From Dyadobacter sp. LHD-138 (GTDB taxonomy: Bacteria > Bacteroidota > Bacteroidia > Cytophagales > Spirosomataceae), in contig NZ_JAVFVU010000002.1 in NCBI RefSeq assembly GCF_030929615.1, positions 1 through 64,000 on the forward strand: DNA of 64,000 bases, read 5' to 3'. A model generated the notes under the pieces. That model worked only from the letters and a program-made list of their open reading frames with translations. It had not been told where the DNA came from and ran no database searches. Shown piece by piece: positions 9,731 through 17,299 of the stretch; within the stretch, counting starts at the first letter, position 1; each line of letters starts with the position of its first letter. The translations under genes were made by a program, and so were the position numbers.

Positions 9731-9852
9731 CAGAAGTGACATCTTTGCGCAAAACCGTCAAATAAGATTTCGTATATTGCGCACTTAATAATACAATTTT
9801 GCTTGTTACTTTGTACCCGATTTTACAGCAAACATCAACATTCAAATTGGCC

Positions 9853-10680
9853 ATGACCGCAAATGAAGTAATAAATGAACCCAGACAAATCAGTGGTGAA
9901 TTACGGCTGAAAATACTGGGGCTTTACAATCAGGCTAATGCCGGACATATCGGCTGTTCATTAAGCTGCATTGACTTGATGATCGCTATTCTATTTTTGA
10001 ATAAAGAAAAAGAAGATACCTTTATTTTATCCAAGGGGCACGCAGCCGCGGCACTTTACGCTTGTCTGAATGTCCTGGGCGAAATTTCTGACGAAGATTT
10101 GGCCACTTATTACCTGGACGGCACCACCCTGCCCGCTCACCCGGCTCCTGGTCAGTACAAAGGAATTCCTTTTGCTACCGGCTCTTTGGGTCATGGTTTG
10201 CCAATTGCAACGGGTATTGCCCACGCAGCTAAAATCAGCGGCGAGGAAAGTTATTCTTTCGCCTTGCTTTCGGACGGAGAAACCAACGAAGGCACAACCT
10301 GGGAGGCCGCACATTATGCCATTCAAAACCAGCTGGATAACCTTTTTATGTTTATTGACAAAAATGGTTTGCAGGGTTTCGGAGCAACAAACCAGGTTTT
10401 GGGCGAAACGGCTTCTCCCGAAAAATGGAGAGCTATCGGATTTGAAACAGTAGAGATAGACGGTCACGATATACGCACAATACACCAGACAATTACTAAA
10501 TTAAAAACCCATAAAAACGGACTCCCCAAAGCCATTATCGCCCGTACGGTGAAAGGCAAAGGAGTTTCCTATATGGAAAATAAACTTGAATGGCACTATC
10601 TGCCGATGAACGCTGACCTATACCAGCAGGCCACTCAGGAAGTAAAAGAACGCTATCTTAATGAACTTACGAATGCTTGA
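9853..10680 (+). CDS. Transketolase-like, N-terminal (TPP-binding) subunit
   Basis: This 275-residue protein corresponds to the first half of transketolase. It has GHIGCSLSCIDL, FILSKGHAAAALYA and GSLGHGLP, then the thiamine-diphosphate binding region with SDGETNEGTTWEA and, further on, IDKNGLQGFG. In-frame codons reach back to a TTG at 9799, but the ATG at 9853 gives the expected start. Its stop overlaps the start of the fusion gene, and the matching C-terminal half follows two genes later. Split transketolases occur both in central metabolism and in surface-polysaccharide clusters, where they make unusual sugars. The context supports the second role; donor and acceptor cannot be read from sequence. 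Confidence 0.88.
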   Translation: MTANEVINEPRQISGELRLKILGLYNQANAGHIGCSLSCIDLMIAILFLNKEKEDTFILSKGHAAAALYACLNVLGEISDEDLATYYLDGTTLPAHPAPGQYKGIPFATGSLGHGLPIATGIAHAAKISGEESYSFALLSDGETNEGTTWEAAHYAIQNQLDNLFMFIDKNGLQGFGATNQVLGETASPEKWRAIGFETVEIDGHDIRTIHQTITKLKTHKNGLPKAIIARTVKGKGVSYMENKLEWHYLPMNADLYQQATQEVKERYLNELTNA

Positions 10681-12667
10681 TAATTTACCGCATTACCGCG
10701 ATAAAATAGAACAACTTAAAGGACCGATTTTTGTATTTGGAGCCAGTGGTTTTATCGGTGCCAATCTTTTCAACGATATCTACAAAATCAGAAAGGATTG
10801 TTACGCCCTTACCCACGACGCAACAAAAGCCTGGCGGTTAAAATTATTGAATGTTCCGTTTGAAAATATTATCCATTGCGATATCCTTTCCGACAATTCG
10901 GTTCGTGAAGTTTTTGAAAGATATAAGCCGCAAACGCTTTTTAACCTGGCGGCTTACGGAGCTTACAGCAAGCAAAGCAGTGTCAACCTGACTTACGAAA
11001 CGAACGTAATCGGGACTGCCAATATCCTGCAAAACTGTTCGAAAGAAACGGTTTATATTCACGCAGGAAGCAGCTCGGAATATGGTTTTAACTGTACCGC
11101 ACCAAAGGAAACAGACCGTGTCGAGCCTAACAGCCACTATGCGGTTTCCAAAGTTTCGGCGGCCTATCTGCTGGAATATTATGCGCGGGTTTTTGATTTG
11201 AAAACGCTGAATCTTCGTCTGTACTCGATTTATGGTTATTGGGAAGAGCCAGACCGGCTTATTCCAAAACTGGTTGAAAGCGTCAGGCAAGGTGTGCTTC
11301 CGTCGCTGGTTTCTCCGGATATCAGCCGGGATTTCGTTTTTATTGAAGATTGTGTCGAAGCATTTCTGGATGCGGCACTGAAAATCACAAGTGCCACAGC
11401 AGGAAAATCCTATAACATTGCCACCGGCCGTAAAACCACGATTGGTGATCTGGTTGAAACTTCCCGTCAGACTTTTGGGATCAAACAGGAGCCAAAATGG
11501 GGAAGTATGTCAAACCGGAAGTGGGATCTGGCAGAATGGTTTGGAGATCCGGAAGCTTTTGAGACCGATTTTGGCTGGAAAGCAAAAACTTCCCTGGAAG
11601 ATGGTTTGTCCAAAACAAAGGCCTGGCAGGATCAGCTTCAATATGAAGACAACATTCTCCCTGCCTTCCTGAATCCGAAATTAAATCCGGTAATCACCGC
11701 GATTATTGCTTGTTACAAGGATGCGCAGGCGATTCCTTTCATGTACGAAAGAATCGTAAAAACCTGTAACGAGCTCAAAGTGCGTTATGAAATTATTTTT
11801 GTTAACGACAATTCTCCCGACAATCAGGAGGAAGTGATTAACAAAATCTGTGATAAGGACCCTAACGTGGTGGGCATCAGTCACTCCCGGAATTTCGGTT
11901 CTCAGTCCGCATTTTTGAGCGGCATGGAAATTGCAACCGGCGACTGCGTGGTGCTTATGGACGGCGATTTGCAGGATCCACCGGAGATTATCCCGGCATT
12001 CTATGAAAAATGGATGGATGGTTATGACGTGGTCTACGGTGTCCGCGTGCAGCGTGAAATGAAGCCGCATATCCACTTTTTCTATAAAACTTTTTACAAG
12101 ATCTTCCAGAGCCTGAGTTATATTCCAATCCCGCGTGACGCCGGTGATTTCTCGATGATCGACCGGAAAGTGGTTAAAGAACTCGTTGATTTACCCGAAA
12201 CAGAACAATTCCTTCGCGGATTACGCGCCTGGGTGGGTTTCAAACAAACCGGGGTGCCTTACGTGAGGCCGGAACGTATGTTTGGCGTATCAACCAATAA
12301 CTGGACAAAAAATATCTGGTGGGCTAAGAAAGCGATTTTCTCTTTCAGTTTCGCTCCATTGGAATTGATGAGTTATGCAGGATTTTCTTTGACAGGATTG
12401 TCAATCCTTGGCATTATCTGGCAGATTCTTGCCAAATTGTTCTTCTTCCGGGATACGCCCCAGGGCATCAGTACAGTGATTGTATTGATCGTTTTCTTCG
12501 GTGGATTGACCATTCTGGGCATTTCATTTTTGGGAGAATACATTACCAAGATTTTTGAAGAGACTAAAAAACGGCCAAAATACATTCGTACCCGCATCAG
12601 ACGTGGCAGCAAGTCCTACAAAACAGCGGACGAAATACGGACCTTGGTTAAACAGTTAAGAAAATGA
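10661..12667 (+). CDS. Fused NDP-sugar epimerase/dehydratase and polyprenyl-phosphate glycosyltransferase
   Basis: One continuous 668-residue frame joins two enzymes. Residues 1-325 are an extended short-chain dehydrogenase of the NDP-sugar epimerase type: Rossmann GASGFIG at 27-33, substrate Ser/Tyr region SSSEYG, and catalytic Tyr160 and Lys164 in SHYAVSK. Residues 345-668 are a GT2 enzyme of the DPM1/GtrB/ArnC type, with NDNSPD at 382-387, DGDLQDP at 434-440 and two C-terminal membrane helices at about 571-596 and 602-627. It probably finishes a nucleotide sugar and loads it on polyprenyl phosphate. The gene sits between the transketolase halves, overlapping the first by 20 bp (8 bp if the ATG at 10673 is used) and the second by 4 bp. 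Confidence 0.88.
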   Translation: MNLRMLDNLPHYRDKIEQLKGPIFVFGASGFIGANLFNDIYKIRKDCYALTHDATKAWRLKLLNVPFENIIHCDILSDNSVREVFERYKPQTLFNLAAYGAYSKQSSVNLTYETNVIGTANILQNCSKETVYIHAGSSSEYGFNCTAPKETDRVEPNSHYAVSKVSAAYLLEYYARVFDLKTLNLRLYSIYGYWEEPDRLIPKLVESVRQGVLPSLVSPDISRDFVFIEDCVEAFLDAALKITSATAGKSYNIATGRKTTIGDLVETSRQTFGIKQEPKWGSMSNRKWDLAEWFGDPEAFETDFGWKAKTSLEDGLSKTKAWQDQLQYEDNILPAFLNPKLNPVITAIIACYKDAQAIPFMYERIVKTCNELKVRYEIIFVNDNSPDNQEEVINKICDKDPNVVGISHSRNFGSQSAFLSGMEIATGDCVVLMDGDLQDPPEIIPAFYEKWMDGYDVVYGVRVQREMKPHIHFFYKTFYKIFQSLSYIPIPRDAGDFSMIDRKVVKELVDLPETEQFLRGLRAWVGFKQTGVPYVRPERMFGVSTNNWTKNIWWAKKAIFSFSFAPLELMSYAGFSLTGLSILGIIWQILAKLFFFRDTPQGISTVIVLIVFFGGLTILGISFLGEYITKIFEETKKRPKYIRTRIRRGSKSYKTADEIRTLVKQLRK

Positions 12668-13584
12668 GAAAAGAATTTTCAGCCGCTTTAGAGCAGCTTG
12701 TGACAGAAGACGAATCCATTATTTTCATTACAGGAGATCTTGGTTACGCTGCGCTGGAAGGGTTGCAGGCCAAGCTTGGTAAAAGATTTATCAATGCAGG
12801 GGTTGCCGAACAGAATATGGTCGGTGTAGCCGCTGGTTTTGCACATAAGGGTTATAAAGTTTTTTGTTACAGCATTGCTCCTTTCATCGTTTACCGCTGC
12901 CTGGAACAGTTCCGTAATGACGTTTGCTTTCACAACCTTCCCGTTTTTATCGTGGGTAATGGCGGTGGTTATGGCTATGGGATCATGGGAAGTTCGCACC
13001 ACACGCTGGAAGACCTGGCGTGTCTGAGCGGTTTGCAGAATGCCAATGTCTGGGTTCCAGCCTTTGCTGATGAGGTAGAACCGGTTATTAAACAAATTGT
13101 GGCGGATGGAAAACCTGCTTACCTGCGTCTGGGTTTTGGAAAAAACGCTCCGGAAAACAGTTATGCATCGGGCTCATTTAAAGTAGTTCATCAGGGCAGT
13201 GACGCCGAGATTACCGTTTTTGCTTTAGGCCCAGTTTCCAATAATGTACTGGCTGCAATTTCCCAATCCGGCGAGCTCGCAGCGAAAGTAAATGTGATCA
13301 ACGCGCTTCATTTTCCGTTGGTGTTAACCGATGATATTGTTCAGCTGATTGAAAAAGCGCCAGCTGTTTTGGTGGCAGAGGAACATGTCAGTACCGGAGG
13401 ATTGGCGCAACAGCTTTCCGTTCAGCTGCTTGAAAGAGGCGTAAAGATCAATTCGTTTAAGAGTTTGAAAGCCGAAGGTTATCCAAACGGGAAATACGGA
13501 AGCCAGGCTTATCATCAAAAGATTTCAGAACTTGACCCTGTCTCCCTAACGGCGCATATCAATCAATTAATCATTCCTGCATGA
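12664..13584 (+). CDS. Transketolase-like, C-terminal subunit
   Basis: This 306-residue protein carries the pyrimidine-binding and C-terminal domains of transketolase. ITGDLGY opens the fold. FINAGVAEQNMVGVAAG contains the glutamate that activates thiamine diphosphate. GYGIMGSSHHTLEDLA and VWVPAFADEVE are further family blocks. With the subunit at 9853 it should form a complete active site, since transketolase sites lie between chains. It begins in an ATGA overlap with the fusion gene and ends in an ATGA overlap with the membrane protein, so translation is probably coupled. A 1-deoxyxylulose-phosphate synthase or pyruvate-dehydrogenase-type subunit is less likely from the motif details. Confidence 0.88.
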   Translation: MRKEFSAALEQLVTEDESIIFITGDLGYAALEGLQAKLGKRFINAGVAEQNMVGVAAGFAHKGYKVFCYSIAPFIVYRCLEQFRNDVCFHNLPVFIVGNGGGYGYGIMGSSHHTLEDLACLSGLQNANVWVPAFADEVEPVIKQIVADGKPAYLRLGFGKNAPENSYASGSFKVVHQGSDAEITVFALGPVSNNVLAAISQSGELAAKVNVINALHFPLVLTDDIVQLIEKAPAVLVAEEHVSTGGLAQQLSVQLLERGVKINSFKSLKAEGYPNGKYGSQAYHQKISELDPVSLTAHINQLIIPA

Positions 13585-15275
13585 GTAAAGGGGGCCTGAC
13601 ACTGTTTGTAAGCCTGATTATCCTGATCCCCGTTTTTATTTATTTCGGGGCATGGGATTACTATGCGATCAATATTCCCAAGTGGGACGACCATGCTTTA
13701 AAGGCTTTCATCGTTGAATATGCCCAGGCCGGAACCTGGCAGCAGAAGCTGAAAGCAATTTTTAAACAACACAATGAGCACCGTATTGCGCTGACCCGTT
13801 TTTTTTCCTGGCTGGATTTCGCAGTTTTCGGCTCACTGAATTACCGGCATCTGATGATCGTCGGCAATCTTTTATTGCTGTGCGTTATTCCGCTTTGGCA
13901 TGTTTTGTTAAAAAATAATAAAAAGCCATTATTTGCACTTGTCCCGATTCCTTTCATCTGGCTCACCCTTGCATTTGAGGAAAACATGTATTGGGGGATG
14001 GCTTCAATTCAAAACTTCGGGGTCGTTACCCTTGGGCTTTGGACGATCTATCTTTGTGTGCAGCCCAAGCCCCTGCTGTTTGCATTATCCGTTTTAGTAG
14101 GCGGTTTAACGGTCGCAACCAGTGGAAACGGACTTTTAATTTTACCGATCTGCGCCGTACTGCTTTTCATTTCCGGTGACCGGAAACGTATGACAATCTG
14201 GTCAGTTCTTAGTTTGACTGCCATTTTTGGCTATTTCTGGACCTATACAAAACCCGAAACCAATCCCGATTCAAAAGCTTCCTTATTTCAGCTGGCAAAA
14301 GGATATATGGCTTTTCTGGGCTCATTTGCCGAATCCATTCCTGTCAAAGATCATTTTGGTGCCTGTGTTTTCATGGGTGTTATATTATTTCTCGTTGCCG
14401 TTTCTATTGCTTCCACAATTCTTTTCAGAATTTCAAAGAAAAAATACACGGTCAAATTCGAGCGAATCACCGATCTTTTTTGTCTGGGAACGATCATGCT
14501 GATTTTGGCAACCGGACTAATCGTCGTTTACGGGCGTGCAGGGTTCGGTATGGAAGGGCTGATAACAAGCCGTTTTAAGATTTATTCGGTATTGCTTTTA
14601 ATGGTAGCCTATCTGTACGTCGTCATCCCGATACGAGGCAGTTTTTTATCTCCTTACATCACCGCTATCGTTTTTCTCGCGGTCATTTTCAACGTATTTA
14701 GCTACCATTATCATTTGGTTGACGCAAGTAACAAAAGGAAAATGTTAACGACGAGCCAGTTCAACTGGACTTATGTCAATAAGGAATTGAAACCCGTAGT
14801 CGATACCTCCTTTGCCGCGCGGGTTGTATCCAAAACACCCGTATTCTATGACAAATGGCTGCCATTCATAGCCATTGCGGACAGGCAGTCCTATGCCGGA
14901 AATTCACGCGTGCTTACGGAATTATACGCTTCAACGAAGTTTGATAAGAAACAAAATGCTTTGGTTGTCGACAATACAAGTTATAAAAGCCAGCGTCTTC
15001 AGGACAGCGGAATTTATATTTTGCTGAGTTCCGACAAGCGTTTTTATGTTTTTCCAACGTTACGCAGCCGCAATACCAACCGCAAGGAATTATTTTTAAA
15101 ACAATATTATTTCGCTCCCGGCTTCCATGCTGAAATCCCTTTTTCCGAAATGGAAAAAGGAGAATATAAAGTGGCAATCATTCGTCAGCAAGGCGATGAA
15201 ACCGGTATTTTGTTTCAGCAGGACAAAATTTCCGTGCATTCATCGGGCCAAAATAAAGTAAAAGTAAACTGGTAG
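13581..15275 (+). CDS. GT-C-like polytopic membrane protein
   Basis: A 564-residue membrane protein with an N-terminal helix, a large first outer loop, about nine further hydrophobic segments and a soluble C-terminal domain of about 130 residues. I do not recognise a named family. The loop after helix 1 holds PKWDDHALK with Asp36-Asp37, then FKQHNEHRIALTR, which resembles the acidic catalytic loop of GT-C glycosyltransferases. Overlap with the transketolase C-half and a 2 bp gap to the acyltransferase place it firmly in the operon. A second lipid-linked-sugar transferase or a flippase/polymerase-like role are the main options. I infer rather than show a glycosyltransferase function. Confidence 0.6.
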   Translation: MSKGGLTLFVSLIILIPVFIYFGAWDYYAINIPKWDDHALKAFIVEYAQAGTWQQKLKAIFKQHNEHRIALTRFFSWLDFAVFGSLNYRHLMIVGNLLLLCVIPLWHVLLKNNKKPLFALVPIPFIWLTLAFEENMYWGMASIQNFGVVTLGLWTIYLCVQPKPLLFALSVLVGGLTVATSGNGLLILPICAVLLFISGDRKRMTIWSVLSLTAIFGYFWTYTKPETNPDSKASLFQLAKGYMAFLGSFAESIPVKDHFGACVFMGVILFLVAVSIASTILFRISKKKYTVKFERITDLFCLGTIMLILATGLIVVYGRAGFGMEGLITSRFKIYSVLLLMVAYLYVVIPIRGSFLSPYITAIVFLAVIFNVFSYHYHLVDASNKRKMLTTSQFNWTYVNKELKPVVDTSFAARVVSKTPVFYDKWLPFIAIADRQSYAGNSRVLTELYASTKFDKKQNALVVDNTSYKSQRLQDSGIYILLSSDKRFYVFPTLRSRNTNRKELFLKQYYFAPGFHAEIPFSEMEKGEYKVAIIRQQGDETGILFQQDKISVHSSGQNKVKVNW

Positions 15276-15277
15276 CT

Positions 15278-16381
15278 ATGCACGCAACTACAAAAGGACA
15301 TATCATTCAACTTGACGGAATCCGCTTCATCGCAGTTGCCCTCGTACTCATTGACCATTTTTTTTCAAGCGTAAACATTATTCCTTACGGCAAATTAGGC
15401 GTTACTATATTCTTTGTTTTGAGCGGTTTCCTGATCAGCCGAATATTGCTCAAAAGTAAAGAACGTTACATTGAACAACCGGACGGCTTCAAACAATACA
15501 TCCGTAAATTCCTGATCAGAAGAACGATACGAATATTTCCGATCTATTATCTTTTGCTCGCAATTTTATTTATTCTGAATGTTCCGCCCGTTCGCGAAAA
15601 AATTGCCTGGCTGGCACTTTACGGTACCAATATTTACATTGGCATTTATCAGACCTGGCTGGGTTCAACGGATCATTTGTGGTCACTTGCCGTCGAAGAA
15701 CAGGTATATTTATTTTTTCCTTTTCTGATATTTTTTGTTTCAAGAAAAAACCTGATCCCCTGGCTTGCGGTGATGGGTGTTTTAAGCGTATTACTGCGTT
15801 TCTATTTTTATTTTTCGGGAAAAGACTGGAGTGTTTCCTATGTAACGATGCCAGCCTGTCTTGACTCATTTGCACTTGGCGGGCTAATGGCCTGGCTGCA
15901 ACTTTATAAAAAAGATGTTTTTCTTAAACTCTTTGATAAAAGCTGGCCGGTACTCGTGGCACTTTTAGGCTGGGTTGCGATGCAGTACTGGAATAAGTCA
16001 TATGATAACATCCACAACGTAGTTGACGTGGTTATAGACCGTCTTGTGTCTTCCATTTTCAGTTTTTTCCTGATAGGAAGGGCTGTTATGGGTTATAATG
16101 GTGGGATGAAACATTTTCTCGAAAATCCCGTCAGTGTTTATTTGGGCAAGATCAGTTATGGTATTTATCTGTACCATAACTTCATTTACAACCATTATCA
16201 CAGCGGCCCAAATCACCCGACTGTGAGGCTCCTGCATAAAATTTACAGGAATTTTCCGGCCTTGGAAGGGTCGCTTACCTTTGAGGCATGTCTCTTTTCT
16301 TTGCTTACAATTATTGTCGCTTCTATCTCCTGGCATTTCTTCGAAAAACCAATTAATTCTTTAAAAGATCGTTACGCTTAG
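15278..16381 (+). CDS. Acyltransferase 3 family membrane protein (OafA/YrhL type)
   Basis: These inner-membrane enzymes add acetyl or other acyl groups to surface glycans, lipids or small molecules. The 367-residue protein has about ten hydrophobic segments and the family hallmarks: LDGIRFIAVALVLIDHFF near the N-terminus with the conserved His, FFVLSGFLISR, RRTIRIFPIYYLLL with the arginine pair, and DHLWSLAVEEQVYLFFP. There is no fused SGNH domain, as some relatives have; a separate SGNH-like protein is encoded at 19994. It begins 2 bp after the previous stop, the last gene of the tight operon. It probably modifies the sugar made by the cluster. Confidence 0.88.
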   Translation: MHATTKGHIIQLDGIRFIAVALVLIDHFFSSVNIIPYGKLGVTIFFVLSGFLISRILLKSKERYIEQPDGFKQYIRKFLIRRTIRIFPIYYLLLAILFILNVPPVREKIAWLALYGTNIYIGIYQTWLGSTDHLWSLAVEEQVYLFFPFLIFFVSRKNLIPWLAVMGVLSVLLRFYFYFSGKDWSVSYVTMPACLDSFALGGLMAWLQLYKKDVFLKLFDKSWPVLVALLGWVAMQYWNKSYDNIHNVVDVVIDRLVSSIFSFFLIGRAVMGYNGGMKHFLENPVSVYLGKISYGIYLYHNFIYNHYHSGPNHPTVRLLHKIYRNFPALEGSLTFEACLFSLLTIIVASISWHFFEKPINSLKDRYA

Positions 16382-16423
16382 TAAATAAAAAATATCCAAT
16401 TTTAGGATACAGGCTTTTTTCCT

Positions 16424-16431
16424 TAATTTCG
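16424..16431 (+). promoter_or_regulatory. -7-like box before the GT2 gene
   Basis: TAATTTCG lies 26 nt before the ATG at 16458, the same octamer as at 7830. It suggests that the GT2 gene starts a new transcript after the acyltransferase. No -33 element is visible. Confidence 0.35.
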
Positions 16432-16457
16432 CATTAACATACCAAATAATTCTCTGC

Positions 16458-17201
16458 ATGACGTTCCTTCTTAGTATAGTAATGCCGGCATACAATGAAC
16501 AAGATTGTATCGAAAAAGTAGTACATAACTGGACAAGTTTCCTAAAGAATAAATTTCCAAACGACAATACCACACTTATCGTGATCAACGATGGTTCCAA
16601 AGACAATACAAAAGTACTTTTGGACAAGCTGGAAAAGGAAGTAACGAATCTGACCGTTGTTAACCAAAAAAATGGCGGCCATGGCAATGCTGTGGTAAAT
16701 GGTTACCGTAAAGCGCTGGAAATGAACTCACAATATGTGTTCCAGACCGACAGCGACGACCAGTTTATTTCCGATGATTTTGATAAACTCTGGGCAAAAC
16801 GTAACCAGTCAGAATTTATTCTGGGGTATCGCGAGGTGCGTCATGATGCGGGTGTCCGTTTGTTTATTACCAAATTTTTGAGAGGAACGATCTCATTTGT
16901 TTACGGTACTTTTATCCTGGACAGCAACATTCCGTTCCGGTTAATTAAAGGTACGTTTCTTCAAAAATTGATGAATCAGCTTCCAAATCCGGAGCCTTTT
17001 GCACCTAACATTTTCCTTTCTGTTATGGCAAAAAAATCAGGACAAGAGCTTTTTGATATACCGATTACACATAAAGACCGCGAAACAGGCGAAGTTTCTA
17101 TCGTTAAATGGAATCTTTGGAAAGTTTGTATCCGCAGCTTTAAAGAATTGCTACGCTTCCGTCTGGAACTGAACCAGCACGTGAAAGCGATCCGTGCTTA
17201 A
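16458..17201 (+). CDS. Family 2 glycosyltransferase
   Basis: A 247-residue inverting GT-A enzyme without membrane helices. It opens with FLLSIVMPAYNEQDCIEKVV, has the nucleotide-binding VINDGSKDNT segment, NGGHGNAVVNGYRKAL, and the metal-binding acidic motif QTDSDDQF. The C-terminal part (GYREVRHDAG, PFRLIKGTF) resembles DPM1-like transferases that make dolichol- or polyprenyl-phosphate sugars, but it lacks the C-terminal helices of the fusion protein at 10661. It follows the acyltransferase by 76 bp and may be separately transcribed. The sugar and acceptor are not predictable. Confidence 0.85.
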   Translation: MTFLLSIVMPAYNEQDCIEKVVHNWTSFLKNKFPNDNTTLIVINDGSKDNTKVLLDKLEKEVTNLTVVNQKNGGHGNAVVNGYRKALEMNSQYVFQTDSDDQFISDDFDKLWAKRNQSEFILGYREVRHDAGVRLFITKFLRGTISFVYGTFILDSNIPFRLIKGTFLQKLMNQLPNPEPFAPNIFLSVMAKKSGQELFDIPITHKDRETGEVSIVKWNLWKVCIRSFKELLRFRLELNQHVKAIRA

Positions 17202-17299
17202 CGAAAGAGAAAACAGCTCATACTGAGTATTTTTTATATCGATAAATTAATACAGTTTCCTGTAATTTCTTTTACTGAAACTGTTTACTCATTAAGCCC

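Noticed and set aside
9799..9852. TTG start extending the transketolase N-subunit by 18 residues
   Set aside because: The ATG at 9853 matches the usual N-terminal position of the family, and the extension looks unlike transketolase.
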